DNA of 64,000 nt, taken from JBEKIK01 sp963838495. Lineage in GTDB: Bacteria > Planctomycetota > Planctomycetia > Pirellulales > Thermoguttaceae. Below are positions 28,139-39,295 of the stretch, piece after piece (position 1 is the stretch's first letter; every line of letters starts with the position of its first letter). Location: NCBI GenBank assembly GCA_963838495.1, contig CAWIRC010000001.1, positions 2,790,001 through 2,854,000 of the forward strand, given 5' to 3'. A program made the position numbers and the translations under genes. The notes below the pieces were generated by a model. That model did no database searches. It had not been told where the DNA came from and saw only the letters and a program-made list of their open reading frames with translations.

Positions 28139-28777
28139 TTAATAATTGAACCGCACTCCCCGCCTGCGCAATTCGGCGGCCACCTGGGCGGCCGAGGCGT
28201 AAACAACGGCGTCGATGCCGACCGCTTTCGCGCCCTCTACGTGGCCGGGAATGTCGTCCACGAAAAAAATCTCCTCCGGGCGGCAGCCGGCCAACTTGGC
28301 GGCGGCGAGAAAAATGGCCGCGTCCGGCTTGGTGGCCCCAATCTCGAAACTCAAGGCGTGCACCTGGAAACACTCGGCGACAAAGCGGTATTTCCCCACG
28401 CAATACCGCCAGTGACACTCGCAGGTGTTCGATAGAATCCCCAGCCTGTGGCCGGCCTGGCCGAGTTGGGCCACAATGGGCAGCATGGGCGTGTTAAGCG
28501 TAAAAATCTCCGACCCGGCCCGGCACAAGGCGTCGTAATCCGGCCTTGTCCCGGTCCGCTCGCAAAACAACTCGTAAAATTCGGCAGTAGAAAATTTCCC
28601 GGTTTCGTATTGATGCATTAGTCCGCGGTCAAAGAGCACCTCTTTGAGTTTTTCCGCCGCCACGCCCGAGAGTTCGCCCATTTGCCGGACCATCCGCTCC
28701 ACGGAAAAATCCAACAGCACCATGCCAAGATCAAAGTAAATAAACCGGGGCGTTTTCATGGTTGTGAGATCATTCAT
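28139..28777 (-). CDS. HAD-superfamily hydrolase
   Basis: About 212 residues. HAD motif I is YFDLGMVLLDFS, motif II is LGILSNTCECHW (Ser/Thr after a hydrophobic strand), the Lys is in EIGATKPDAAIF and motif III is EEIFFVDDIPGHVEGAKAVGI. The helical cap follows motif I, as in haloacid dehalogenase or YihX-like phosphatases. Motif I has D-x-G instead of D-x-D, so the second Asp that protonates the leaving group is replaced; some YihX-like members share this pattern. ATG 28777 or 28759 could be the start, since no ribosome site decides. Substrate unknown. Confidence 0.85.
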   Translation of the reverse strand: MNDLTTMKTPRFIYFDLGMVLLDFSVERMVRQMGELSGVAAEKLKEVLFDRGLMHQYETGKFSTAEFYELFCERTGTRPDYDALCRAGSEIFTLNTPMLPIVAQLGQAGHRLGILSNTCECHWRYCVGKYRFVAECFQVHALSFEIGATKPDAAIFLAAAKLAGCRPEEIFFVDDIPGHVEGAKAVGIDAVVYASAAQVAAELRRRGVRFNY

Positions 28778-28890
28778 TTGCAATTACATATAATTTAATA
28801 AGGGCTATCAAGCAAAAAAATATTTCTTATCCTTTACCATATTATTTTATGAATCGGATAAATATTATTATTGCTAATAATAACTTCCTA

Positions 28891-28921
28891 TTGACATTTC
28901 AATATCTAATGATAGTATAGT
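28891..28921 (+). promoter_or_regulatory. possible sigma-70 promoter for gltB
   Basis: TTGACA at 28891-28896 is followed by TAGTAT (28913-28918, 16-base gap) and TATAGT (28916-28921, 19-base gap). The whole spacer 28784-29087 is AT-rich and otherwise empty. The long leader would fit regulation of nitrogen assimilation, but no sigma-54 GG-N10-GC site was found. Confidence 0.35.
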
Positions 28922-29087
28922 AATAGTCGCTGTTTGTACAATTGTACTTTTCCTGCAGATATTATTTATTCTAACTTGTTTGTAGCGAATCAGTTATGTC
29001 ATTTCTAATCCTTAGCGGAAGCGTTTTTTATCGCCATTTTGTTGCCAGAAATTTCCCGAAAAAACAGCATTTTAAACACGCAAGAGC

Positions 29088-33696
<4,609 letters not shown>

Positions 33697-33702
<6 letters not shown>

Positions 33703-33789
33703 AGATTGGAGATTGGAGATTAGAGATTAGAGATTAGAGATTAGGAGTTAGAGATTAGGGGTCGCGCAAACCGCTTGCGGTTTCGCGAC
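33697..33789. repeat. AGATTAG tandem spacer and hairpin after gltB
   Basis: 33697-33758 is a run of 7-base units, AGATTAG and variants such as AGATTGG, starting at the gltB stop. It is followed by the hairpin GTCGCG-C-AAACCGC-TT-GCGGTTT-CGCGAC (33761-33789). No gene. It is the left part of the gltB-gltD spacer into which the IS element inserted. Confidence 0.75.
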
Positions 33790-33801
33790 GAAAAACTGAG
33801 T

Positions 33802-35160
33802 ACTGGACTTTTGCAAATTAGGTCAAACCCAACCGTAATGTGATATGGTCAAGACCGTAGGAATAATCGGTGACTTGTTCGATCACCCAGGCGATGGTGG
33901 ATCGCATGGTTTCGCGCATTACCGCCCGACAGGCTTCGCCGATGGTCGTCAGTTTGCGGAGGGCCCATGTTTTCGCACGGTTCGGCCCGAGTTGATCCAT
34001 GAGCAGAGTGTACGCCAGCATGACCAAGTACATGTGCCGGGTCTGGCCTTGGCCGTCGCGCAGCTGACAATCTCCCATGCCCAACTCCTGCTTTCCGTCC
34101 CGATGAAAGGTCTCCGTTCCTGTCCAGCGATATTTGTAAACCAAGAGAATCCGCACCACGTCCCAGGCGACACGGTTGGTTATCAAAATCTTGCAGGGTT
34201 GTTTGTCTCGTTTGTTGTCCCAAATAATTACGATCCGTACCTTGTGGTTGACTCCGGGTATATGCAAGCAAACGGTGAAATGCCATTGTTGCTCTCGTCC
34301 GCGATGGAACGATTTGCGGGTTTCGGGATCGATCTCGGCGGCGAGTTCGTCGGCGCGGATCACTTTGCCCTTCCATTCGACCTTGCGATTGAACTTCAAG
34401 TCGCCGACATAGCCGCGAGGCCGGTCGAAACGGTCCCTCTTGGAATGAATGTGGTTCAGTATCTCCGCGTTGGTGAAATAGCTGTCGAAAGTGAAGTCCC
34501 CGGGAATTTCCCGCTCGCATACCCAATCGACCAATTGGCAACAGAGCTTGGTATGATCGAAGAATTTCTCTCCGGTGGCCTCGCATTGCTCCCGCTTGCG
34601 GAAGCGGCGGAATTCCAGGGGATAGTGCTTCCCGCTGGAGCACACGTAGTTGGCGAACAGATAATCGTGGGCGATTTTGTTTCGCTGATCGGCGTGATCC
34701 CAGAACCATCCTGCGTCTTTGATGTACTTTCCGTCGTGGTCGATCAGCACGTTGTCGATGGCAATGACCCCGCGGTCCGTATATTGAGTGCTGGAATCCC
34801 GCTGCAACCATTCCAACCGCCGTTGGTTGAGGGTTTCCGCGTCCCAATCCACTTCGGTCAAGAATTTGTTGAGGCAGGATTGGTCGGTGGTCTGGGCAAA
34901 CTCCCGATTGATCCCCAGGACCGACTTCCGCTCCGCAATCATCAGTCCTGTAAGATACTCCGCGAAATGCCTTCGCTGCGGTTCGTTGGCAAACAAATCT
35001 CCGAACTGCTCCATAGCGTCCCGAACGACTTGAGGAAACTCGATGATCCCTGGCATGACTGCACCATCCTTGGTTGTGAAGTGCCATCCCAAACACCACC
35101 GAATTAAACGCAATTTTACCCATTTTGACAAGACCAAACAACAGTTTGCAAAAGTCCAGT
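33802..35160 (-). mobile_element. complete IS701-like insertion sequence with 4-bp target duplication
   Basis: The element is 1359 bp. Its ends carry a 16-base perfect inverted repeat, ACTGGACTTTTGCAAA at the left and TTTGCAAAAGTCCAGT at the right, with a further inner GGTC/GACC match. GAGT is directly repeated outside both ends (33798-33801 and 35161-35164). Removing the element and one GAGT restores an ordinary ACTGAGTACTTAAAACTG spacer between gltB and gltD. A single uninterrupted transposase gene fills it. All parts are intact, so it was probably acquired recently. Confidence 0.92.
33818..35056 (-). CDS. IS701-like transposase (DDE_5 type)
   Basis: 412 residues from ATG 35056 (MPGIIEFPQVV), 104 bases inside the right inverted repeat; the open frame runs on to 35365 but that part lies outside the IS and encodes spacer repeats. 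Family features are an N-terminal helical segment (QRRHFAEYLTGLMIAERKSV), a first catalytic Asp in GVIAIDNVLIDHDGK, a second in DFTFDSYFTNAEIL, and a C-terminal YRWTGTETFHRDGKQELGMG region holding the probable Glu. The protein should carry out cut-and-paste transposition of this element. The intact frame contrasts with the broken genes on both sides. The family name is by recalled architecture. Confidence 0.85.
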   Translation of the reverse strand: MPGIIEFPQVVRDAMEQFGDLFANEPQRRHFAEYLTGLMIAERKSVLGINREFAQTTDQSCLNKFLTEVDWDAETLNQRRLEWLQRDSSTQYTDRGVIAIDNVLIDHDGKYIKDAGWFWDHADQRNKIAHDYLFANYVCSSGKHYPLEFRRFRKREQCEATGEKFFDHTKLCCQLVDWVCEREIPGDFTFDSYFTNAEILNHIHSKRDRFDRPRGYVGDLKFNRKVEWKGKVIRADELAAEIDPETRKSFHRGREQQWHFTVCLHIPGVNHKVRIVIIWDNKRDKQPCKILITNRVAWDVVRILLVYKYRWTGTETFHRDGKQELGMGDCQLRDGQGQTRHMYLVMLAYTLLMDQLGPNRAKTWALRKLTTIGEACRAVMRETMRSTIAWVIEQVTDYSYGLDHITLRLGLT

Positions 35161-35213
35161 GAGTACTTAAAACTGACTGCTGATAACTGTAAACTGACAA
35201 CTGAAAACTCCAC

Positions 35214-36678
35214 ATGGCCAACCCAACCGGATTTGTACAATACGAACGCGTGGAAGTCGGCCACCGGCCGATCCCCGAGCGGATCAAGGACTGGTACGAG
35301 ATCGACCGGCCGCTGGTGGCCCGCACGCTTAACGAGCAGGCCGCCCGCTGCATGGACTGCGGCATTCCGTATTGTCATGCCGTCGGCTGCCCGGTGAAAA
35401 ACCGCATCCCCGAATTCAACGACCTGGTCTATCGCAACCGCTGGCGCGAGGCGGCCGAAAACCTGCACTCCACGAACAATTTTCCCGAGATCACCGGGCG
35501 CGTGTGCCCGGCCCCATGCGAAGCCGCCTGCACCCTGTCGATAAACGACGACCCGGTAACGATCAAGCACATCGAATACCAGATTGCCGAGCGGGCGTTC
35601 CAGGAAGGCTGGGTCCAGCCGTTAAAGCCCAGGGTAAAGACTGGCAAAAACGTGGCGGTAATCGGCTCCGGCCCGGCCGGATTGGCCGCCGCCCAGCAAT
35701 TGACACGCCACGGACATCAAGTGGCGATCTTCGAAAAAGACGACCGCCTGGGCGGGCTTTTGCGTTACGGCATTCCCGACTTCAAAATGGAAAAACACGT
35801 CATCGACCGCCGCCTGGAACAGATGGTCGCCGAGGGCCTGAAGTGCGAGCCCAACGTCGAGGCGGGAGTAGACATAACCGGGGCGGAGTTGCGCGGGCGT
35901 TTCGACGCCGTGGTGCTGTGCATGGGCGCCGGCAAGGCCCGGCCGCTGGACGTGCCCGGCGCCGACCTGGCCGGCGTGCACATGGCCATGGATTATCTGC
36001 CGCAGCAGAACCGCCGCATCGCCGGCGACGCTGTTCCGAAAAGGGGACTGTCCCCTTTGTGCGCGGGGACTGTCCCCTTTTCCGATCGACGCCAAGGGTA
36101 AGAACGTAATCGTCGTGGGCGGCGGCGACACGGGTAGCGACTGCGTGGGCACGGCCATCCGCCAAGGGGCACTAAGCGTCCGCCAGTTGGAAATCCTCCC
36201 CCGCCCGCCCGAGGGCAAAAATCCCGAAACCCCCTGGCCCAACTGGCCAAAAATCATGCGCACCTCGTCCTCGCAGGAGGAAGGCTGCCAGCGCCACTGG
36301 AGCGCACTGACCAAGGCGCTTGCCGGTACGAACGGGCAAGTCACTCATCTTGCCGGCTGCGAAATCGATTGGGTCTCCGGCCCAAAGGGCTGGGAAATGA
36401 AGGAACTCCCCGGCACCGATTTCATTTTTCCCGCCGATATGATTCTTATCGCCATGGGCTTTTTACACGTGGTGCATGAAGGGCTGATAGAGCAGCTTGG
36501 GTTGCAACTCGACCGCCGTGGCAACGTGATCGTCGAACATTGGATGACCAGCGTGCCCGGCGTATTCGCCGCCGGCGACACCGTGCGCGGTGCGTCGCTA
36601 GTGGTCCACGCCATAAACCACGGCCGCTTTGCCGCCGCTGCAGCGGACAAGTGGCTGAAAGCGGACGCTCATCAATAG
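35214..36678 (+). CDS. gltD: glutamate synthase small subunit GltD, interrupted by a 46-bp repeat
   Basis: The small subunit supplies electrons from NAD(P)H to GltB. The N-terminal Fe-S domain has CMDCGIPYCH, GCPVKNRIPE and GRVCPAPCEAAC; the FAD motif is VAVIGSGPAGLAAAQQL and the NAD(P) motif VIVVGGGDTGSDCVGTAIR; FAD closing motif GVFAAGDTVRGASLVVHAINHG. The first ORF runs to 36101 and the second frame carries on to 36678. The break is exactly at a family A repeat (36038-36083). Without these 46 bases the frame reads GDAVPIDAKGKNVIVVGGG continuously. The gene begins 50 bases right of the IS element. Confidence 0.92.
36038..36083. repeat. family A hairpin repeat interrupting gltD
   Basis: GAAAAGGGGACTGTCCCC, a short loop TTTGTGCGC, and GGGGACTGTCCCCTTTTCC. 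TTCC precedes the unit and also ends it, so a 4-base direct repeat or an element end is possible. The length is 46 bases (3n+1), which shifts the frame. Exact excision restores the conserved gltD reading. Confidence 0.85.
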
Positions 36679-36703
36679 GAACTCGTTATTTAGCCCCTTA
36701 TTT

Positions 36704-36729
36704 AGCCCCCGGTGAATACACCGGGGGCT
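36704..36729. repeat. hairpin downstream of gltD, possible terminator
   Basis: AGCCCCCGGTG-AATA-CACCGGGGGCT is a perfect 11-bp stem 26 bases after the gltD stop. No U-run follows, so it may be a dispersed hairpin or a stem that halts or protects the gltD transcript. Confidence 0.5.
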
Positions 36730-36829
36730 TGAGCGACTGATTTTACGGTGCACAACATCTTTGCCCATTGGGAGTTACGTTATCGGGCGAATTATTTTGG
36801 CAATTTCACTAGAAAGTATGATTGATATG

Positions 36830-36843
36830 TCGCGATATTACGA
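36830..36843. promoter_or_regulatory. putative ArsR operator upstream of arsR
   Basis: TCGCGATATTACGA lies 13 bases upstream of the arsR start codon in an AT-rich promoter-like stretch (GATATAATATCAATATG). The reverse complement, TCGTAATATCGCGA, occurs with one mismatch at 37200-37213 in front of the thioredoxin gene. A matched pair in front of the regulator and the next gene suggests one operator motif bound by the ArsR protein. Confidence 0.55.
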
Positions 36844-36855
36844 TATAATATCAAT

Positions 36856-37173
36856 ATGAAAGCCACGCGATCCATTAAACTGACGGAAATGAAGAGCCTG
36901 GAGGAGGCCGCAGAATGCCTGCGAACCTTGGCCCATCCGGTCCGCCTGCGGATGGTGCAGCTTATGCTTCAGGGCGAATTCACGGTGGGCGAGCTGGCCG
37001 AGTCCTGCGAAATCCCCAGCCACATGGCCTCCGAGCACCTGCGGATGATGCAGCACTGCGGATTTCTCAACCGCCGGCAAGAGGGCAGGAAAACATATTA
37101 TCAAGTATCCGAACCGTCGGTGGAACGGATAATGAAATGCATTGAAAACCGCTTCGGCAGCGAATGTTATTAA
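36856..37173 (+). CDS. ArsR-family winged-helix repressor
   Basis: 105 residues. The winged helix-turn-helix is ECLRTLAHPVRLRMVQLML, FTVGELAESCEIPSHMASEHLRMM, and the wing QHCGFLNRRQEGRKTYYQV. The recognition helix region has PSHMASEHLR in place of the common QSTVSHHLR. Cys is present in ESCEIP, QHCGF, MKCIE and at the penultimate position (SECY), so thiol or metal sensing is possible, but the classical ELCVCDL metal site is absent. It precedes a thioredoxin and an efflux pump on the same strand and probably represses them and itself through the TCGTAATATCGCGA sites. Confidence 0.88.
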   Translation: MKATRSIKLTEMKSLEEAAECLRTLAHPVRLRMVQLMLQGEFTVGELAESCEIPSHMASEHLRMMQHCGFLNRRQEGRKTYYQVSEPSVERIMKCIENRFGSECY

Positions 37174-37199
37174 TGCAAAAAAAAATTTTAGTTAACGTG

Positions 37200-37213
37200 T
37201 CGTATTATCGCGA
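37200..37213. promoter_or_regulatory. putative second ArsR operator
   Basis: TCGTATTATCGCGA matches the reverse complement of the site upstream of arsR in 13 of 14 positions. It lies 58 bases upstream of the thioredoxin start at 37271, a position fitting an operator for the downstream genes. Confidence 0.55.
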
Positions 37214-37270
37214 TTATCAGATATATAGCCTACGCATTCACTCTTAGATCAATCAGGAGGATTGAAAACC

Positions 37271-37768
37271 ATGAAACGCTTTTATCAAAAACACCGGCAC
37301 CTGCTCGCGGTTGCGGGCATATCGATCATGGCCGCAATTTTACTGGTTTCCTGCCAATCGCCGCAAGGCATTTTCGGAACCGGAATGTGTCTATCATCAG
37401 CAAAACACTTAACAGCACAAGGAGAAGAAACAGTCATGAAAGCTTCATTACCAACCGCTCCCATCGAACACATCAGCGCGGACCAGTTCGACAAGAAAGT
37501 CCTCCAGTCGGACGTCCCGGTACTGGTCGATTTCTATGCCGAGTGGTGCGGCCCGTGCAAGGCGCTTGCCCCGCTCTTGGAAGAGGTCGCCCGGGAGACC
37601 CCGGACGCGAAAATCGTGAAGGTCAACGTGGACGAAAACTACGAACTGGCCGACCGCTACGACATCACCTCCATTCCCAGCCTGCTTTTGTTCAAAAACA
37701 GCAGCCTGGCCGAAAGGCATATGGGTCTGGCCAATAAAGCATTGTTAAAAAACATACTTACGCGCTGA
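37271..37768 (+). CDS. lipoprotein thioredoxin, with a possible second internal start
   Basis: From ATG 37271, with AGGAGG upstream, the protein begins with a lipoprotein signal (VAGISIMAAILLVSC) and then a thioredoxin domain: VLVDFYAEWCGPCKALAPLLEEVA, VNVDENYELADRYDITSIPSLLLFKN. The WCGPC active site and the cis-Pro (SIPSL) are intact. This form would be anchored outside the cytoplasmic membrane. An internal ATG at 37436 has AAGGAG well placed and would give a plain cytoplasmic thioredoxin of 110 residues. A dual product, or a gene formed by fusion of a short lipoprotein to trx, is possible. Located between the ArsR regulator and the RND pump. Confidence 0.85.
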   Translation: MKRFYQKHRHLLAVAGISIMAAILLVSCQSPQGIFGTGMCLSSAKHLTAQGEETVMKASLPTAPIEHISADQFDKKVLQSDVPVLVDFYAEWCGPCKALAPLLEEVARETPDAKIVKVNVDENYELADRYDITSIPSLLLFKNSSLAERHMGLANKALLKNILTR

Positions 37769-37853
37769 TGAATCGGCACGGTCGCACACGTTTGGACCAT
37801 AAAATGGCATTGCACTGTTTTCACAGAAGTCATTAAATTGAAAGGACATAATC

Positions 37854-38072
37854 ATGACAATCGAACGCGGATTACGAATGGCGGCGGGAATTGTGGTGCT
37901 TTTGAGCGTAACGCTGGGGTATTTTGTCAATCCGGCCTGGTTGCTGTTGACGGCCTTTGCCGGGCTGAACCTGCTGCAATCGGCCTTTACCAACTGGTGC
38001 CCGATGGTCTGGGTCTTTGCCCGCCTGGGGTGCCAGCCCTGCGCGGCCCAAAAAATCCAAGGTAAATTTTGA
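37854..38072 (+). CDS. DUF2892 small membrane protein (YgaP-like)
   Basis: 72 residues: MTIERGLRMAAGIVVLLSV, a second hydrophobic segment PAWLLLTAFAGLNLLQSAF, and the family end TNWCPMVWVFARLGC. This is the DUF2892 inner-membrane module, often found next to rhodanese, thioredoxin or ArsR genes in sulfur or thiol redox clusters. The two Cys at WCP and LGC are typical. It stands between the thioredoxin and the membrane fusion protein and is presumably in the same operon. Confidence 0.85.
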   Translation: MTIERGLRMAAGIVVLLSVTLGYFVNPAWLLLTAFAGLNLLQSAFTNWCPMVWVFARLGCQPCAAQKIQGKF

Positions 38073-38078
38073 AAGAGG

Positions 38079-38141
38079 GGTAATCCCATCTTTGCCGGAC
38101 ACGCAAACATGGCGTCCGGAAAATTGGGACGGTCCCCATGT
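38079..38141. repeat. degenerate family A element in the operon spacer
   Basis: AGAGGGGTAATCCC (about 38076) and TTGGGACGGTCCCC (38126-38139) flank an inner inverted pair TCCGGAC/GTCCGGA-like around 38094-38120. It fills most of the gap before the membrane fusion protein gene. Confidence 0.5.
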
Positions 38142-38156
38142 TAAATGGAGTGATCC

Positions 38157-39295
38157 ATGAAAAACCTCGGCACGCTATTTTTGAAATTGCTGCAATGGAC
38201 TTTTCGCCTGGCGTTGTTTCTCGCCTTTTCGGCAGGCGTCGTGGTGCTCATGTTGTGGTTGGCGGGAAAATTTACGCCGAAAGTGCCGACCGCCGTCCCG
38301 GCCCCTATGGGCGAAGCCTCGAATATAGCCGGCAGCGTGGCTAAGGTCCATTTCATCCGCCTGCCTCTTTACGAGTCGGCGGTAGGCACAATCCGCTCGG
38401 TGCACAAGACGACCATCGCCTCGAAGCTCCTGGCCCGCGTGGTGGAAGTGAATCTGAAGGCCGGCCAAAGCGTTCATGCCGGCGACGTGCTGGTGCGGCT
38501 CGACGACACCGACCTCAGGGCCAAGCTACAGCAGGCCAAGGCCGCCGTATCATCCGCCGATGCCGTGCATGCCCAGGCCGTTAGCGACGAAAAACGAGCC
38601 GCCCAACTCCGCAAAAACAACGTCGTCAGCCAACAGGAGTACGAAAAAGACGTGACCGCCGTCAACGCCTCGGCCGCCGACCTGCTCCGGCGCAGGAGGC
38701 CGTCAAGGAAATGCAGGCCACGCTGGACTACGCCACCATCCGCTCGCCCAGCGACGGAATCGTGACCGACAAGAGGATCGACATGGGCGACATGGTCACG
38801 CCCGGCCAGGTGCTCCTCACCCTGTTCGATCCGAAACAAATGCAGTTGGTCGCCTCGGTGCGCGAATCGCTGGCGTACAATCTGCAGGTCGGCCAGAAAA
38901 TCGGGGTGAAAGTCGACGTGCTCAAGAAACTCTGTTCCGGAACCATAAGCGAAATCGTGCCCGAGGCCCAATCCGCCAGCCGCTCCTTCCAGGTAAAGGT
39001 CACCGGCCCTTGCCCGACAGGCATATACACCGGCATGTTCGGCCGCATCATGATCCCATTGCAGGAAGAGCAAGTCCTGGTAATCCCACGCCGGGCCGTA
39101 AGAAACGTGGGCCAATTGGAATTGGTAAATGTCGTGGAAAACGGCCGGCCGGCAATGCGGGCGATCCGCACCGGTCGGCAAATCGAAGACGACGTCGAAG
39201 TGCTCTCCGGGCTGAGCGAGGGCGAAGAAGTCCTGGTGCCCGCGGCGCCGGAATCGTCCGGATCGCAGTCATCGGGGGAGGCTTCACATGGCTGA
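38157..39295 (+). CDS. RND efflux periplasmic adaptor, HlyD/AcrA type (frameshift near 38692)
   Basis: About 380 residues. An N-terminal membrane anchor (LALFLAFSAGVVVLMLWLAG) is followed by the biotinyl-lipoyl-like hairpin start KTTIASKLLARVVEVNLKAG and DVLVRLDDTDLRAKLQQAKA, the coiled coil, then, after a one-base frame change, ATLDYATIRSPSDGIVTDKR and the beta-barrel. It would link the RND permease to an outer-membrane channel. The stop overlaps the pump start by 8 bases. No TolC gene is visible. The frame change lies in a GCCGACCTGCTCCGG stretch and is probably an error. Confidence 0.88.

Noticed and set aside
33845..35107. 420-codon plus-strand open frame inside the IS element
   Set aside because: Complement of the transposase gene. 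No family features, and the minus-strand frame has the catalytic residues.
35057..35365. N-terminal extension of the transposase frame
   Set aside because: It runs through the IS right end into host spacer and encodes spacer strings (FQLSVYSYQQS). The start at 35056 lies inside the element and gives a normal length.
33849..35570. 573-codon minus-strand open frame across the IS and gltD start
   Set aside because: Out-of-frame shadow of the transposase. It crosses the IS end and the gltD coding region.
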